Source: JBBIND01 sp037444075
GTDB taxonomy: Bacteria > Acidobacteriota > Terriglobia > Bryobacterales > Bryobacteraceae
Length of the DNA stretch: 8,276 bases
Reading direction: 5' to 3'
NCBI GenBank assembly: GCA_037444075.1
Contig: JBBIND010000103.1
Location: 1-8,276 of the forward strand
Positions 7,264 to 8,276 of this stretch are shown piece after piece. Position numbers and translations under genes: made by a program. The first letter of the stretch is position 1, and the number at the start of each line of letters is the position of its first letter. The notes beneath the pieces are model-generated. The model did not search any database and had not been told where the DNA came from. It saw nothing but the letters and a program-made list of their open reading frames with translations.

Positions 7264-7299
7264 TGCAAAGTCTGATTGTAGCCTTCTTGCAAGGTGCAA
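7264..7299 (-). promoter_or_regulatory. possible glnB-glnD promoter with three TTGCA repeats
   Basis: On the minus strand TACAAT (7275-7280) matches the -10 consensus in 5 of 6 positions and would place transcription start about 20-25 nt before the glnB ATG. No good -35 lies at the normal 16-18 bp; TTGCAC (7294-7299) is only 13 bp away. TTGCA occurs three times, at 7264-7268, 7288-7292 and 7295-7299, and CTTGCAAG (7286-7293) is a perfect palindrome. The weak -35 plus repeats suggests an activator-dependent promoter, but this is only inferred. Confidence 0.3.
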
Positions 7300-7382
7300 C
7301 TCAGCCTCGCCCGCCGAAGCTGCGCGGCTTGCTGCCATAATTGACTAAGCTGCCCAAAGGCGGCCGCAAGGAGGGCTGCGGG

Positions 7383-7555
7383 ATGCCTCTTAGAGCAATG
7401 GAAGAAACTGGCCTGGCTGGTGCTCGCCGTGGCCGGCCTGGTGGCTTTGTCCATGGCTGACCCGGTGACCCGGATTGAACAAGCCACTGGTCTGGAACTG
7501 GCGAAAGCCTGGTCCCGGACCTACTTCAAGGTGGGCAACCTCCCGGTCACGCCAG
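7383..7555 (+). pseudogene. 5' remnant of a second MscS-type channel gene, frameshifted and truncated
   Basis: An ideal AAGGAGG (7368-7374) lies 8 nt before ATG 7383, but the frame from this ATG stops at 7458-7460 after 25 codons. One base less around 7387-7392 would join the start to the next frame, giving MPLEQWKKLAWLVLAVAGLV, then ALSMADPVTRIEQATGLELA, then KAWSRTYFKVGNLPVTPA. This is a convincing membrane-protein N-terminus with a hydrophobic helix. The phrase YFKVGNLPVTPA resembles the segment before the first channel helix in many MscS-like proteins (GxTPVT type). Similarity ends at about 7555, where the sequence becomes the 3' end of the opposite MscS gene. The pore and beta domains are absent. 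The MscS assignment is inferred from a short motif. It could instead be the start of another membrane protein. A sequencing error could explain the frameshift but not the truncation. Confidence 0.5.
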
Positions 7556-8042
7556 CCGGACCTCGAGCGGGGCGAGCTTCTCAATGTTCAGCGTGGCTCC
7601 GGCTATGCCAACGCTGCCGCCCGGCTTGTCAACTTCCTCGAGGATGCGCGTGAACAGCGCGTCTTTGGTGGATCGCCTCTGTTTGTAGTCGGCCACGTAG
7701 CGCAGTGTGAACTCCAGCCAGTTTTCGTAGGCAATCATCGTGACGATGGGCTGCACGCGCGCGTCTTCGATCATGTACTTCGCCACCACGCGCTGCCAGG
7801 CCTGCTCCGCCGTGCGCGTGTATTCACCGACCACTTCCGATGAAGGCAATCGGGTAACCGAGAAAGGTGACGGACTTGCGCAGCCGGTAACGCGCCTCGG
7901 CGCCGCCCACGTACCGGCCCAGGGATTTCTGGCCGAGACGCACCAGCGTCACGATGACCAACAGTCCCACCGTGGCGGTAATCAGCTTCCCCACCGTGGG
8001 ATCGAACATCCAGCGGTTTAGACTGTCTCCCAGCGCTTCCAT
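7547..8042 (-). pseudogene. MscS-family mechanosensitive channel, internally deleted and out of frame
   Basis: The start at 8040-8042 (ATG) has GGGAGAAG 8 nt upstream. The first part, MEALGDSLNRWMFDPTVGKL and on, with a hydrophobic helix near residues 18-38 and the segment RYRLRKSVTFLGY, reads in one frame to a stop at 7824-7826 (72 codons). From about 7837 a second frame carries EVVGEYTRTAEQAWQ, VAKYMIEDARVQP, YENWLEFTLRYVADYKQRRS and TKDALFTRILEE, ending at the stop 7547-7549. These are the typical end pieces of a small-conductance mechanosensitive channel, an inner-membrane pore that opens under osmotic stress. By memory of such homologues, about 150 residues between the two pieces, including the pore-lining helix and the beta domain, are missing. 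The join at about 7837-7843 also shifts the frame, so no working channel can be made. The C-terminal half retains good coding character, which suggests a recent event or an assembly join. Confidence 0.75.
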
Positions 8043-8067
8043 GACCTGGCTTCTCCCGGCTCGGGCT

Positions 8068-8276
8068 TCAAGGCGTAGGCGGCAGCATCGAGGGAAGGCG
8101 AGGATTGCAGGATGGCCAGGGGGCAAAACCCAGCGTCAGATCCGCGCGCCCGACCCACAGCCAGACTTCGTCGTCCTCGCCGAAACTCCAGGTTTGGATG
8201 ATGCCGGTCCTACAGGACCTGGTGCGCCCCACTTCCAACCTGGTCAGGTCAGCGTACCGGCTGGCGGGTCCCCAAT
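8068..8276 (-). CDS. C-terminal end of an unrecognised protein, possibly frameshifted
   Basis: The frame is open from the window edge to a TGA at 8068-8070 and includes GIIQTWSFGEDDEVWLWVGR followed by ADLTLGF, which looks like real protein with alternating hydrophobic and aromatic residues typical of beta strands. After about 8125 this frame becomes Pro/Cys-rich and less protein-like. The adjacent frame reads AILQSSPSLDAAAYALKPEP then GEARSWKRWETV and stops at 8018-8020. A lost base in the run around 8110-8125 would join them and make the gene overlap the MscS start by 25 nt. No family was recognised. Its close position upstream of the MscS remnant in the same direction suggests a former operon. 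Confidence 0.4.
   Translation of the reverse strand, partial: WGPASRYADLTRLEVGRTRSCRTGIIQTWSFGEDDEVWLWVGRADLTLGFAPWPSCNPRLPSMLPPTP
8205..8218. repeat. small inverted repeat inside the right-edge fragment
   Basis: GGTCCT and AGGACC (positions 8206-8219 within one base) pair perfectly around a 2-nt centre. It lies within the reading frame of the right-edge protein fragment and is most likely incidental. Confidence 0.2.

Noticed and set aside
7320..7338. Possible sigma-54 promoter (TGGCAG...) upstream of glnB
   Set aside because: The -24 GG is present but no GC lies at the required 10-bp spacing to form the -12 element.
7360..7367. GCGGCCGC palindrome before the plus-strand remnant
   Set aside because: It is an 8-bp GC palindrome expected by chance at this base composition, with no partner elements.

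Overview
The window is a GC-rich bacterial chromosomal segment. Nearly all genes lie on the minus strand. The style of the proteins suggests Acidobacteriota, probably near Solibacter/Bryobacter. The clues are an exported PQQ-type beta-propeller opening with a DWPRWxGPDG motif, an eight-helix membrane module fused to HD-GYP, and a Tat-type leader on the last gene. This placement comes from recalled family style, not a database search.

Read in the direction of transcription (right to left): the right edge (about 7380-8276) is a damaged zone. It holds the C-terminal end of an unrecognised protein, an MscS-type mechanosensitive channel gene that has lost its centre and its reading frame, and, facing it on the plus strand, a short 5' piece of what looks like a second MscS-type gene with an early frameshift. 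The two MscS pieces converge and overlap by a few bases.

Next comes an intact nitrogen-signalling block: glnB (PII protein, 112 aa, with the uridylylation Tyr51) followed 24 nt later by glnD (uridylyltransferase/uridylyl-removing enzyme, 819 aa). After about 100 nt, in the same direction, lies an 827-aa membrane protein with an HD-GYP phosphodiesterase domain, a GAF domain and a degenerate GGDEF domain that keeps an RxxD inhibitory-site motif. GlnD would modify PII according to glutamine level. The HD-GYP protein would degrade cyclic di-GMP. Their co-orientation raises the possibility of a nitrogen/c-di-GMP link, but this is not proven.

A 405-nt non-coding gap with several strong inverted repeats separates the HD-GYP gene from a secreted PQQ-like beta-propeller protein (411 aa). 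At the left edge, 106 nt further on, the first 30 codons of another exported protein run off the window.

No tRNA, rRNA, CRISPR array, insertion sequence or phage gene was seen. The clearest unusual items are the domain order and the GGDEF loss with I-site retention in the HD-GYP protein, the hairpin-rich gap, and the pair of decayed MscS genes.
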